From: Actinomycetota bacterium
Lineage (GTDB): Bacteria > Actinomycetota > Thermoleophilia > Gaiellales > F1-60-MAGs149
Length of the DNA: 64,000 nt
Reading direction: 5' to 3'
NCBI GenBank assembly: GCA_026392355.1
Contig: JAPLCF010000032.1
Location: 62,001-126,000 of the forward strand
Positions 42,362 through 50,884 of the stretch are shown one piece after another. Each line of letters begins with the position of its first letter. Within the stretch, counting starts at the first letter, position 1. The notes under the pieces are model-generated. The model ran no database searches and had not been told where the DNA came from. It saw nothing but the letters and a program-made list of their open reading frames with translations. The translations under genes were made by a program, and so were the position numbers.

Positions 42362-43326
42362 CGATGCACTCCGTGCGCGGCGTTCCAGTCGTCGGCGCTC
42401 TCGCGCAGGCCCGGGCCGGTCGGACCATGCAGGGCATTCTGCACGTGAAGGTCGAGCTCGGCGCGTGGCAGGCTCGGGTTGAGTCGGCGCAGCGGACCCG
42501 GCAGGGTGGGCAGGCGGGACAGTCCGCTCAGCGCGGAGTACTGGCCGGCCAGCGCGAGGCGTGCCGCATCGCCGCGAGTACCCGGATGGTGCTTGGCCCA
42601 GTAGCGGCGACGGCTGCGCCAGAACTCGACGATGCGGCGCGACGGATCGGCCGAGGTCGAAGCGCGCACGTGATGCCGCACGGTCGCCTGCGGCACGACG
42701 TGCGTCTGGAACCACCGATCGGCGAGGCGCTTCTGCAGGTCGGTCTCCTCCGAGAACATGTAGAAGCCCTGATCGAAGGGGCCGGTCAGCTCGATCGCCG
42801 AGCGACGCAGCACGAGCGCACAGCCGCTGGCCCAATCGACGGCAGCAGGCGTACCCGTGACGCGCTGCTCGATGCCAGCCTGGCCGAGCGTGACGAGGCT
42901 GCGCAGGCAGGTGGCGGGGTCGGGAAAATGGAACGCCGAGGGCTGGTGTCGCCCGTCGGGATAGACGATGCGCGGTGCAGCCACAGCGACCTCAGGGTGC
43001 GCGTCGAGGTACGCCACGAGGGCATCGACCGCGCCCGGCTCGACCGTGGCGTCATCGTTGAGGAGGAAGTGATACGGGGCGTCACTACGAGCCAGCAGGC
43101 GGTTGTGGTTAGCACCGAAGCCATCGCGGAAATCCTGAGCGACGAGGTCGACGTCGGGGAAGCGCTCGCGCACCGCGTCGCAGGTGCCGTCCTCGGAGGC
43201 ATTGTCGAGCACGTGGAGCGTGTGCTCGACGGCGGGGCGCCCAGGACCGGTCAATGCAGCCAGGGCCTCCAGCAGGAGGTCGCGGTTGCTGTGGGCGACG
43301 ATGGCGACGGCGAGCTTCGCGCTCAC
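42358..43326 (-). CDS. family 2 glycosyltransferase
   Basis: 322 residues from a GTG overlapping the epimerase stop. GT-A fold: VAIVAHSNRDLLLEAL at the N-terminus, LDNASEDGT, GFGANHNRLL, the metal-binding LLNDDATVEPG, an acceptor-side WASGCALVLRR, and MFSEETDLQKRLADRW. This is the rhamnosyltransferase-like subgroup that builds cell-surface polysaccharides in the cytoplasm. Acceptor and sugar are unknown. The frame is open upstream, but the family begins at this point. Confidence 0.9.
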   Translation of the reverse strand: MSAKLAVAIVAHSNRDLLLEALAALTGPGRPAVEHTLHVLDNASEDGTCDAVRERFPDVDLVAQDFRDGFGANHNRLLARSDAPYHFLLNDDATVEPGAVDALVAYLDAHPEVAVAAPRIVYPDGRHQPSAFHFPDPATCLRSLVTLGQAGIEQRVTGTPAAVDWASGCALVLRRSAIELTGPFDQGFYMFSEETDLQKRLADRWFQTHVVPQATVRHHVRASTSADPSRRIVEFWRSRRRYWAKHHPGTRGDAARLALAGQYSALSGLSRLPTLPGPLRRLNPSLPRAELDLHVQNALHGPTGPGLRESADDWNAAHGVHR

Positions 43327-44435
43327 CGCTCGAGCCCTCGCTGACGCAGCTCTTCCATCGCCTGCTCGACGCGGTCGTCGGCCTCTTGTCCGGCCAGCCA
43401 CTCCGCGAGCTGGCCCAGGCCGGTACCGACCTCCATCGCTGCGCGGAAGTCGAGCAGCTCTGCCGCACGCGTGGGATCACCGATGCAGTGGCGGATGTCG
43501 CCGGCGCGGTACTTGCCAACGATCTCGGGCTCGATCGAGAGGTCGAGGCCCTTGGCAAGGCCGTGCGCCACATCGACGACGCTGGACGGCTGGCCCGTGC
43601 AGACGTTGAGGGCGGAACCATCGGCGTCGGATTCGACCGCCAGGTGGAAGGCGCGCGCCACGTCGGTGACGTGCACGAAATCGCGCGTCTGCGCGCCGTC
43701 CTCGAACGCCACGGGTGCGTGGCCGTTGAGCAGGCGGCTCGCAAAGATCGCCGCGACCCCGGTGTACGGGTTGCCGAGCGCTTGGCGCGGACCGTAGACA
43801 TTGAACAGGCGTAGTGCCAGCGTGGGCACGGCATAGGCGGAACCGACCGAGAGGCAGAGCTCTTCGTGGTCGCGCTTTGAGACGGCGTACACGCTGGTCG
43901 GTAGGAGCGGCTTGGTCTCGGCGGTGCGCTCGGGCAGCAGGGGTTCGCCAGCGGCGGTCTCGAGCTCCCAGCGGCGCTCGGCCAACTGGCTCTCAGGGCG
44001 CAGACCGGGTGCCAGCCCGTGCTCCCCGGTGGCGGGGTTGCTGTACTGGCCCTCGCCGTAGATCGACATCGACGAGGCGACGACCAGTCGGCGCACGCGG
44101 TCGCGGCGCTCGACGAGCTGCTCGAGCATCGCGGCGCAGCCGACCGAGTTGACCTCGACGTAGCGGCGGATCTCGTACATCGACTGGCCAACGCCGACCG
44201 CTGCGGCGAGGTGCACGACGGCATCGGCGTCGTCCATCGCCTTGCCGAGCGACTCCTCGTCGCGCACGTCGCCGACGATCAGCTCGACGTGTGGATCCAG
44301 ATAGTCCGGCGGACCGTCGGGATGGACCTGCGGATCGAGGCAGTCGAAGGCCCGCACCTCATGGCCGGCGGCGAGCAGCCGATCCGCGAGATGGGATCCG
44401 ATGAAACCGGCTCCGCCTGTGACCAGCACGCGCAT
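43323..44435 (-). CDS. NAD-dependent sugar epimerase/dehydratase (extended SDR)
   Basis: 370 residues. NAD-binding VTGGAGFIGSHLADRLL at 5-21, DVRDEESL, LAAAVGVGQSMYEI, catalytic Ser-Tyr-Lys with SSMSIYGEG and SVYAVSKRDHEE, and a nucleotide-sugar region RLFNVYGPRQALGNPYTGV. It is most like UDP-glucose 4-epimerase or dTDP-glucose dehydratase relatives and probably provides the activated sugar used by the coupled glycosyltransferase. A TACCAT box six bases before the ATG gives a leaderless start for this three-gene operon. The exact sugar is unknown. Confidence 0.88.
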   Translation of the reverse strand: MRVLVTGGAGFIGSHLADRLLAAGHEVRAFDCLDPQVHPDGPPDYLDPHVELIVGDVRDEESLGKAMDDADAVVHLAAAVGVGQSMYEIRRYVEVNSVGCAAMLEQLVERRDRVRRLVVASSMSIYGEGQYSNPATGEHGLAPGLRPESQLAERRWELETAAGEPLLPERTAETKPLLPTSVYAVSKRDHEELCLSVGSAYAVPTLALRLFNVYGPRQALGNPYTGVAAIFASRLLNGHAPVAFEDGAQTRDFVHVTDVARAFHLAVESDADGSALNVCTGQPSSVVDVAHGLAKGLDLSIEPEIVGKYRAGDIRHCIGDPTRAAELLDFRAAMEVGTGLGQLAEWLAGQEADDRVEQAMEELRQRGLER

Positions 44436-44441
44436 ACACGC

Positions 44442-44447
44442 ATGGTA
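44442..44447 (-). promoter_or_regulatory. -10 box TACCAT of a probable leaderless promoter
   Basis: TACCAT, 6 bp, then the ATG at 44435; drives the epimerase-GT2-deacetylase-like operon. Confidence 0.6.
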
Positions 44448-44477
44448 CGGGGCGGGTGCTCGGCGTGCGCCTCTGGG

Positions 44478-45968
44478 CTAGCGCCCGCGACGGGCAAAGG
44501 CCGTCACAGCACCGCTGACGGTCCAGATCGGATCAAGCGCTTCAACGTCCGCGCGCTGCTGGCCGACGATCGTGATCGCCTCGCCTGAGCGCACGGCCTT
44601 GCGGGTCATGCTGACGGCGTCGAGCACCACGACGGTGCCACCACGTGCCTGAAACCGTTTGATCGCGGCGTACAGCGGCGCCGTCCAGACCGGGGCATTC
44701 GAGATGATCAGCACCTTCGTCCGCGGCGGCACGCCACGATCCTCGATGGCCTGATCGGTGATGGCGCCAACCTTGCGACGCGTGGCGGCGCGGGCATCGG
44801 CGCTGACGTGACCGAGCGCAGCAAAGGCGGTCTCGCTGCCAGCGGGGAGCGGGCGGTCGAGCCTGAGCGGGGCAGGCGGGACGTCGGGGAAGCCCGAGAG
44901 GTCGGCATCGGTTGGATTCGTGGCCTGCCACGAGTAGAGCGGCTGCATCACGAGGACCGGAGCGCCGCCGGGAATCGCATTCGGCGTCCAGGACTTCCAG
45001 CCACCGCCGCGGATCTCGATCACGTAAAACCCAGCGGGTGCGGGTGGGAGCTTGGCGGCCCCGGGTGCGCCCTTGGCGCGCGCGATCACCTCGCCGGGGA
45101 ACGCGCGCCCGGGTCGCTGGCGAATCAGCGTTACTTCAGCGAGCAGCGTGAGTGGCTTGAGCGACTGCGTCAGTGCCACCGTTTCGACGCCCACGACCTC
45201 GGCCGGGGCGAGTTCGTTCGGCTTCACGACGGACGGTGCGGTGACGAGGTTGCCGCCACGATCCTCGGCGGTCCAGCCAACGATGTACGAGCCGGGGCCC
45301 ACGGGCTTTCCGACCTTGTCGAGCGGCAGGTTGCCGGCGTCGGCCGACCAGTGCATGGTCTTGCGCACCTGGAACTGCAGAGCCGTCTCGCGGCGCAGCA
45401 GACGGGCTGCTCCCGAGGGCTGGATCTGGTTGACCATCAACCGGAACTTGACGGGCTCATCTGCGCTGAGCGCGAAGCTATACGAGCCCGCAGAGCCCTC
45501 GAGCCCGGGCGCTATGCGCTGCCCCGGTTTGGCGTCAGACTCGATCGTCGGTGTTTTCGCGTCGAGGATGATCGCATCGGGGATCCGGATCGTGCGGTTT
45601 TGCCGCGCCAGCCGGATGGCAAAGCGATACGGACCATCGGGGGCGAGCGTGCCACTGGCCAGTCGCCCGTCCCACGTCGCGCGGATGCGACGGCCCTTCT
45701 GGACGCTGTCGGCTTTGGCGATCTCTCGGTCGTCGGCGTTGAAGATGACGACGGTTGCCCGATCGCGCTTGCGCAGGCCAACGGTCAGCGTGGCCTGGCG
45801 GCGCCCCGGCTTGAAGGCGTTTGGCGAGAACGTCGGACTGCTGATCGTCGGTGCGATGATCGGCGACGGCGCGCTCTTCAGCACCTGCGCGCGGACGAAC
45901 ACGACAGCCGCTCCCGCCACCAGCAGCAGCATGAGGAGGGCAGCCAGAATCCGCAGGGGTCGCTCCAC
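44478..45968 (-). CDS. membrane-anchored protein with FlgD-Ig-like domain and N,N-dimethylformamidase-like C-terminal region
   Basis: 496 residues. A signal anchor at 7-27 places the rest outside. Residues 45-135 form a FlgD/Ig-like domain (RATVVIFNADDREIAKADSVQKGRRIRATWDGR). The later part (AGFYVIEIRGGGWKSWTPNAIPGG, VLIISNAPVWTAPLYAAIKRFQARGGTVVVLD) resembles the ThuA/DMF-amidase glutamine-amidotransferase-like fold. No catalytic triad could be assigned. It is a single gene with its own TAGGAT box seven bases before a GTG start. Function unknown; a surface enzyme or binding protein is likely. Confidence 0.55.
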   Translation of the reverse strand: MERPLRILAALLMLLLVAGAAVVFVRAQVLKSAPSPIIAPTISSPTFSPNAFKPGRRQATLTVGLRKRDRATVVIFNADDREIAKADSVQKGRRIRATWDGRLASGTLAPDGPYRFAIRLARQNRTIRIPDAIILDAKTPTIESDAKPGQRIAPGLEGSAGSYSFALSADEPVKFRLMVNQIQPSGAARLLRRETALQFQVRKTMHWSADAGNLPLDKVGKPVGPGSYIVGWTAEDRGGNLVTAPSVVKPNELAPAEVVGVETVALTQSLKPLTLLAEVTLIRQRPGRAFPGEVIARAKGAPGAAKLPPAPAGFYVIEIRGGGWKSWTPNAIPGGAPVLVMQPLYSWQATNPTDADLSGFPDVPPAPLRLDRPLPAGSETAFAALGHVSADARAATRRKVGAITDQAIEDRGVPPRTKVLIISNAPVWTAPLYAAIKRFQARGGTVVVLDAVSMTRKAVRSGEAITIVGQQRADVEALDPIWTVSGAVTAFARRGR

Positions 45969-45975
45969 GGCGCCA

Positions 45976-45981
45976 ATCCTA
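45976..45981 (-). promoter_or_regulatory. -10 box TAGGAT of a probable leaderless promoter
   Basis: TAGGAT, 7 bp, then the GTG at 45968. The box overlaps the last codons of the upstream ACT gene. Confidence 0.5.
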
Positions 45982-46458
45982 AAGGGGATCGTCGTCCTCG
46001 GGGGTGGCGTCGGCCGTTACCTCGAGGAGCTTGCGGGCCGCGTCGCGCAGTCCACGCAGAACGGCAAGGGCCTCGGGCCACGCGGCCTCAGGCACCAGTA
46101 GGTGATCGCGTGAGGCGGTGCCGACGAGGATGATCGGCACGTTACGCTCGGCCAAGGCGCCGGCAATCGTCGAGGCAAAGCCAACGAGTTCCGGTGGCAG
46201 CTCGGCCACCAGCAGGATCACGCGGAGCCCGTTCTGGCGTGTGTCCGCCGGAGGCATTTCGTCGGCAACCGAACGTCGCACGACAAACGTGGTCTCCAGC
46301 GGGTCGTCGATGCGCGCGCTGAAGCCCTCGGCGAGCAGCGCCTCGGGCGAGGGCGGCGCCGAGCCGCGGCCGTAGCCGAGCAGCGAGAACTCGTGCTCGA
46401 GGATCATCGGGTCGAGCGCCGCGAGGGCATCGACGAGGAGCGACGAATCGTGCTGCAC
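45979..46458 (-). CDS. ACT-domain protein (ACT_3/DUF2241-like)
   Basis: 159 residues. The C-terminal half reads as two ACT-like units: LRVILLVAELPPELVGFASTIAGALAERNVPIILVGT, then DHLLVPEAAWPEALAVL, the pattern of PF10000-type ACT proteins that bind small effectors such as amino acids. The N-terminal part is about 25 residues longer than common relatives. No enzyme domain is attached, so it may be an independent sensor. It follows the FAD operon by 16 bp but has its own promoter (TAGGCT, six bases before the GTG). Confidence 0.65.
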   Translation of the reverse strand: MQHDSSLLVDALAALDPMILEHEFSLLGYGRGSAPPSPEALLAEGFSARIDDPLETTFVVRRSVADEMPPADTRQNGLRVILLVAELPPELVGFASTIAGALAERNVPIILVGTASRDHLLVPEAAWPEALAVLRGLRDAARKLLEVTADATPEDDDPL

Positions 46459-46464
46459 CAGCTG

Positions 46465-46470
46465 AGCCTA
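46465..46470 (-). promoter_or_regulatory. -10 box TAGGCT of a probable leaderless promoter
   Basis: TAGGCT, 6 bp, then the GTG at 46458 of the ACT gene. Confidence 0.55.
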
Positions 46471-46474
46471 CCGC

Positions 46475-47545
46475 CTACGGCAGGGCGGGCAGCTGCTCGG
46501 GGCGCAGCACGTCCAGATAGCGCAGGCTGCGGAAGGCCACTTCGTCGTCGCCCTGGGTGGGGCGGCCGACGCCACGTGTCACGAGTCGTCGCAGCACCGG
46601 CTCGGGCAGGTAGCGATAGAGGCGCTGGATGCGGTTCAGCTTTGCGTAGCCGCCGAGATGCTCGGCGTGCACAGCGCGATAGCGACGGCGAGCCTCATCA
46701 GCGCTCAGCTCGCCGGCCAGGGTGGCGTTGACGAGGCGGCCGGCGGCGGCGCCGAAGAAGACGGCGGGGCGAATGCCTTCGAGCGTGATCGGCAGCGCGT
46801 GGCCGGCGCTATCGCCGGCGAACAGCACGTTGTCATCGACGGGATTGCGCGGCACGCAGGCGATCGCACCGCCATGATGCTCGCGACCGGGCCCGAGGTC
46901 GTCGCGTTCGCGCAGTTTCGTCATCGCGGGCTGTAGCGGCTCCTTGATGAAGGAGCCGACGCCGGCGCGCACGTGATCGCCCGCGGCGAAGGACCAGCCG
47001 TAGCCCGACCGCAGGAGCGACTTCTCGAGGTAGAACTCGAAGCCATCGGCCTGTGGCGCCAGCGCCATTGGCACATGATCTTCCGTGCCGATTACCAGGC
47101 TTGGGTCGCGCCCCTCGGTCGCACCGACGGGGTCGAGCACGCGGCGCCAGCCCGAGGCGTCGATCAGCCAATCAGCGGTGAGGCGCTCGCCGTCTGCGCC
47201 GAGCACGGTCCTCCCCTCGCGGCCCGTCACGCGCACGCGCTCGACGCGGGCGTCGCTCTGCGCGGCAAGGAGGAGGCAGGCGCGCTCGTAGTCGATCACG
47301 CCGAAGGCCTCGGGGAGGCGCACGTCCCAGCGCTCGCGGCCGACGCTGATGTGCATCAGCGAGTCCTCAAACAGGATTGCGTCCTCGATGCCGAGCCACT
47401 CGGCAATGCGCACCGGAAGCGCACAGGCCGAGGTCTGGTGTGCACCAATCGGCGAGCGATCGAGGATCAGCACATCACGGCCGCGCAACTCGCGCGCCGC
47501 GGTCAGACCCGCAAAGGAACCACCGACGATCAGGACCTCGGTCAT
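46475..47545 (-). CDS. FAD-dependent oxidoreductase of the geranylgeranyl-reductase-like group
   Basis: 356 residues. Rossmann motif VGGSFAGLTAARELRG at 7-22, the DYERACLLLAAQ region, and the second FAD motif NVLFAGDSAGHALPITLEGIRPAVFFG. These are characteristic of the geranylgeranyl reductase/FixC branch of p-hydroxybenzoate-hydroxylase-fold flavoproteins, which reduce isoprenoid double bonds or oxidise small molecules. The active-site PxxYxWxFP motif of true GGR appears reduced (SGYGWSFAAGD). The start abuts the stop of the upstream flavoprotein, so they form one operon with the ComA-like gene. Confidence 0.8.
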   Translation of the reverse strand: MTEVLIVGGSFAGLTAARELRGRDVLILDRSPIGAHQTSACALPVRIAEWLGIEDAILFEDSLMHISVGRERWDVRLPEAFGVIDYERACLLLAAQSDARVERVRVTGREGRTVLGADGERLTADWLIDASGWRRVLDPVGATEGRDPSLVIGTEDHVPMALAPQADGFEFYLEKSLLRSGYGWSFAAGDHVRAGVGSFIKEPLQPAMTKLRERDDLGPGREHHGGAIACVPRNPVDDNVLFAGDSAGHALPITLEGIRPAVFFGAAAGRLVNATLAGELSADEARRRYRAVHAEHLGGYAKLNRIQRLYRYLPEPVLRRLVTRGVGRPTQGDDEVAFRSLRYLDVLRPEQLPALP

Positions 47546-48724
47546 CTACGCAACGGTACGCGCTGCCGCAGCTCCGGCGCGTCGCCCGAACACACAGATG
47601 TCGAGCAGCGAGTTGCCCATCATGCGGTTGCGCCCGTGGACGCCGCCGGTGATCTCGCCTGCCGCCCAGATGCCCGGCACGCTGGTGGCGCCGTCGGCAT
47701 CGATCACGAGCCCGCCGTTTTGGTAATGCAGGACGGGGTACACCGGCAAGAGGTCGGTGAGCGGGTCGAGGCCGGCCTTGCGGAAGCGGCGCAGCGTGTA
47801 CGGGAAGGACGTCTCGGCGTCGGCGGGGTCGACCGGCGAGCAGTCGAGGTGGACGGCGGGGCGACCATCGGGCGTCGTGATGCCCCGCCCTTCGGCGCAC
47901 TCGCGGATGATCGCCTCAGCAACGACATCGCGCGGAGAGAGCTCGTCGACAAACTGCTCGCCGGCCGCGTTGAGCAGGCGGGCACCGTAGGCGCGCGTCG
48001 TCTCGGGCACGGCATAGCCAGCGAGCGACTCGGGCCACGCGGCACCGGTCGGATGGCGTTGCAGCGAGTCGTGGTCGCGCTCGGCACAACCGGCAGCCAC
48101 GGCCAGATCGGCGACCTCGCCGGTCGCACCATCGCCGTTGGTCGAGAGCTCGTCCAGTTCGGCCGCGACGCGCTTGCACCGTCCGCCCGCGGCGAGGATG
48201 ATCGCCTTCGGCTCGAGCACGATGCGCTCACCGCGGCGGTCGAGCACGGCACGGCCGGGCGCGAGCTCGGTGAGGGCGGCGTGGTCGAGGACCTCGATGT
48301 CACGCTCGCCGACCGCGTTGCGTAACGCGGTGGCGATCGCCAGGCCGGTCTGATCGCCGACCTGCAGCAAACGCTTGCGCGTCGCGCCGCCACAGCGTGC
48401 GACGCGGAGTGCGCCGTCGGCCTCGCGGGTAAAGCCCACACCGAGCTCTGCCAGCCAGGTGACGGTGGCGGGACCCTCATCGGCGAGGATCCGTGCGAGC
48501 TCGGGATCGGCGGTGTCGTGCGAGGAGCGCATGAGGTCTTCGAAGTGCGTCTCGACAGAATCGTCGGGGCCGACGGCGGCCTGGATGCCGCCCTGGGCCT
48601 TCGCGGTGTTGCACGAAGCCACGCCGAGCTTCGTCGCGATCGTCACGGACGCACCTGCGTCATGCGCGGCGATTGCGGCGGCCAGCCCGGCTCCACCGGA
48701 GCCGATCACGAGGACGTCGGACAT
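47546..48724 (-). CDS. short FAD flavoprotein of the fumarate reductase/L-aspartate oxidase family
   Basis: 392 residues, against about 530-600 for NadB or SdhA/FrdA; the helical C-terminal domain is absent. FAD motif VIGSGGAGLAAAIAAHDAG, covalent-FAD/flavin region NTAKAQGGIQAAVG, substrate-side QRHPTGAAWP, HYQNGGLVIDADG and GRNRMMGNSLLDICVFGRRAG. Chemistry is probably hydride transfer to or from a C4-like acid. It lacks the histidine pattern I would expect for covalent FAD in SdhA. It lies 10 bp after a ComA-like gene and abuts a second FAD enzyme. Confidence 0.8.
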   Translation of the reverse strand: MSDVLVIGSGGAGLAAAIAAHDAGASVTIATKLGVASCNTAKAQGGIQAAVGPDDSVETHFEDLMRSSHDTADPELARILADEGPATVTWLAELGVGFTREADGALRVARCGGATRKRLLQVGDQTGLAIATALRNAVGERDIEVLDHAALTELAPGRAVLDRRGERIVLEPKAIILAAGGRCKRVAAELDELSTNGDGATGEVADLAVAAGCAERDHDSLQRHPTGAAWPESLAGYAVPETTRAYGARLLNAAGEQFVDELSPRDVVAEAIIRECAEGRGITTPDGRPAVHLDCSPVDPADAETSFPYTLRRFRKAGLDPLTDLLPVYPVLHYQNGGLVIDADGATSVPGIWAAGEITGGVHGRNRMMGNSLLDICVFGRRAGAAAARTVA

Positions 48725-48734
48725 CGCGTCCAGA

Positions 48735-49505
48735 CTAGCCGTCGAGGCCGAGGATCAGCGACAGCGTGTCGCTCCTCAGACCGCGGCGCAGCGTCTCGAG
48801 CGGGATGACCTCATCCGGGGGGATGTTGCCGAGGTTTACGTCGGGACCGAGGTGCTTGATGAACCACGCCTGCTGCGACTTCTGCGGTGCCTCGAAGAGC
48901 AGGTTGGCAACGTCGAGCTCGTGCGCGATCTCGTCGATCAGACCGCTGCGTACCTCGCCGGTGGTGCGGAAGATGCCGGCGGTGCCCGACTCGCGAGCCT
49001 CGGTGATCACTTTCCACGAGCCGGCGGCGAGCTCTTCCTTGATCCATTGGACCCACTGGTAGGGGGCGAAGATCTCCTCGTCATCCTTGGAGCCGACTTC
49101 GCTGAGAACGCGGAAGTCCTTGGCGAGTAACTCGATGAGCTCGAGCTTGCGTTCACGCGACATATCGATCGTGCCGTCGGAGACCTCGACGCTCGTGAAG
49201 CCCTGGTCGCTGAGCCACTGGCGATACCCGTCGATGCGGCCGCGTGCTTCGGCGACCTCGAGCAGCGTGCCGCCACAGACGACCGGAATGTCGAGTTCGT
49301 TGTAGAGATCGAGCTTCTCGCGCAGCTTGCCCGTCACGTACGACGTGCCCCAGCCGAGCTTGACGATGTCGATGTAGTCGCCGCTCATCTCGATCATCGA
49401 GCGGACTGCGTCGAGACCCAGCCCCTTGTCCATCACGTGCGTGATGCCGACGTTGCGGGGCTTTGCCACACGCGGGGGAAGGCCGAGGAACTCAGCGGAA
49501 TCCAT
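48735..49505 (-). CDS. comA: phosphosulfolactate-synthase-like protein (ComA family)
   Basis: 256 residues, the ComA length. TIM-barrel motifs: GITHVMDKGLG at 20-30, IDIVKLGWGTS at 45-55 with K49, VVCGGTLLEVA, VEVSDGTIDM at 106-115, and VGSKDDEEIFAP with K140. ComA adds sulfite to phosphoenolpyruvate, the first step of coenzyme M synthesis in methanogens; bacterial homologues make sulfolactate or are uncharacterised. No comB, comC or comDE gene is adjacent; two flavoproteins follow instead. A TAGGCT box precedes the ATG by six bases. Confidence 0.85.
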   Translation of the reverse strand: MDSAEFLGLPPRVAKPRNVGITHVMDKGLGLDAVRSMIEMSGDYIDIVKLGWGTSYVTGKLREKLDLYNELDIPVVCGGTLLEVAEARGRIDGYRQWLSDQGFTSVEVSDGTIDMSRERKLELIELLAKDFRVLSEVGSKDDEEIFAPYQWVQWIKEELAAGSWKVITEARESGTAGIFRTTGEVRSGLIDEIAHELDVANLLFEAPQKSQQAWFIKHLGPDVNLGNIPPDEVIPLETLRRGLRSDTLSLILGLDG

Positions 49506-49511
49506 AAAAGA

Positions 49512-49517
49512 AGCCTA
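49512..49517 (-). promoter_or_regulatory. -10 box TAGGCT of a probable leaderless promoter
   Basis: TAGGCT, 6 bp (TCTTTT), then the ATG at 49505; drives the comA-FAD-FAD operon. Confidence 0.65.
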
Positions 49518-49540
49518 TCAGCAGCATTTGCTTAGTCGAT

Positions 49541-50884
49541 TCAGGCGGGCGGCAGGCGCACGATCACGCGGCAGCCGCCGGAGGGGGACTCCGTAATCTC
49601 CACGGTTCCACCGTGCGCGGCGATGTCCTGCCTGACGATCGCGAGTCCGAGGCCGGAGCCGGGTCGATCCTGCACGCCGGTGCCGCGCCGGAAGCGCTCG
49701 AACATCGACTCCCGCTGCTCCGTTGGGATGCCTGTGCCCGCGTCATCGACGATGACCTCGCCGGGACGGACGCGGACGGCAACGGGTGACGAGCCATGCA
49801 GGAGGGCGTTCTCGACGAGATTGCCGAGCGCGCGTTCGAGACGCAGAGGATCGCCGACCATCGGCGCCTCCTCCGTGTCGAGTTCGATCACGGCGGCGGG
49901 GCGGCGCGAGCGGGCGCGGGCGACGACATCGGCGGCGACGTCGTCGAGACGTAGGGGCTCCGACTGCTCGACGGGACGGGCGCCGCGGGCCAGGTCGACG
50001 ATGCCGGTGATCATGTGCGAGACCTCGTCGATCTGCTCATCGATCGCCTGCGCGGTCTGTCGCCGATCTTCGTCCGACAGGTTCGCGGTCGGATCGCCGA
50101 GTGTCTCCACATCGGTGCGCAGCGCCGTCAGGGGTGTGCGCAACTCGTGGGCGGCGTCGGCGACGAGCTGGTCCTGTGCTGAGCGAGACTCCTCGAGCCC
50201 GGCCAGCAGCTGGTTGACGGCGCCTGCCACGGCGACGGACTCGGCACCCCCCTCCTCGGGGATGCGGTGCGTGAGGTCACGGTCGCGGGCGGCGTCCGCC
50301 ACATTGCGGGCCAGTCGACGGAAGGGGACGAGGCCACGGTCGGCGACGATCACACCGAGGATGATGGCGAGCAAGACGCCGCCGAGACCCGCGAAGAGCA
50401 AGATGCTGCGCAACTGCGCGAGCGAGTTCTGCACGTCGTCGACAGAACGACCCACCTGAAGGGCGAGACCGGGGCGGAGTCCGACGGTGAGCGTGCGGAC
50501 GGAGGTGCGCTGCACCTCGGTGGTCTGAAACTCCGAGCCGCCGGCGGCGGCGATCTCGGCGGCGTTGCGCGAGGGTGGGATCGGTGTTTCCCCGTCTGGC
50601 AACCGCAGGATCGCGCCTTGCTCGTTGATCAGCTCGGCGAAGATGCCTGGTCCGCCGAAGCGGCCGTTGGAGTTCCCTCCGAAGTCGCCCTCGCCGCGCC
50701 CGCCGCCTCCGCCGTCGGGCCGCATGGCGGCGCGCGCCTCACGGATCGCGGCGGTGCGCAGTTGATCATCAATCTGGCTGTAGAGCTGGCGCGAGACCGC
50801 GGTGTACGTGACCACGCCGCCGAGACCGAAGGCGACGATCACAGCCAGCGCTGAGGCCAGCGCGATGCGGACGCGAAGGCTCAC
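49541..50884 (-). CDS. two-component sensor histidine kinase
   Basis: 447 residues. Membrane helices at about 8-28 and 161-181 bracket an extracytoplasmic domain that contains a Gly-rich stretch (PDGGGGGRGEGDFGG). HAMP follows, then HisKA with H246 in DAAHELRTPLTALR, N box ALGNLVENALLHGS, G1 VDDAGTGIP and G2 GSGLGLAIVRQDI. A standard EnvZ-type kinase, coupled by a 4-bp overlap to the response regulator upstream. The Gly-rich sensor loop and the adjacent repeat protein suggest an envelope or metal signal. Confidence 0.93.
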   Translation of the reverse strand: MSLRVRIALASALAVIVAFGLGGVVTYTAVSRQLYSQIDDQLRTAAIREARAAMRPDGGGGGRGEGDFGGNSNGRFGGPGIFAELINEQGAILRLPDGETPIPPSRNAAEIAAAGGSEFQTTEVQRTSVRTLTVGLRPGLALQVGRSVDDVQNSLAQLRSILLFAGLGGVLLAIILGVIVADRGLVPFRRLARNVADAARDRDLTHRIPEEGGAESVAVAGAVNQLLAGLEESRSAQDQLVADAAHELRTPLTALRTDVETLGDPTANLSDEDRRQTAQAIDEQIDEVSHMITGIVDLARGARPVEQSEPLRLDDVAADVVARARSRRPAAVIELDTEEAPMVGDPLRLERALGNLVENALLHGSSPVAVRVRPGEVIVDDAGTGIPTEQRESMFERFRRGTGVQDRPGSGLGLAIVRQDIAAHGGTVEITESPSGGCRVIVRLPPA

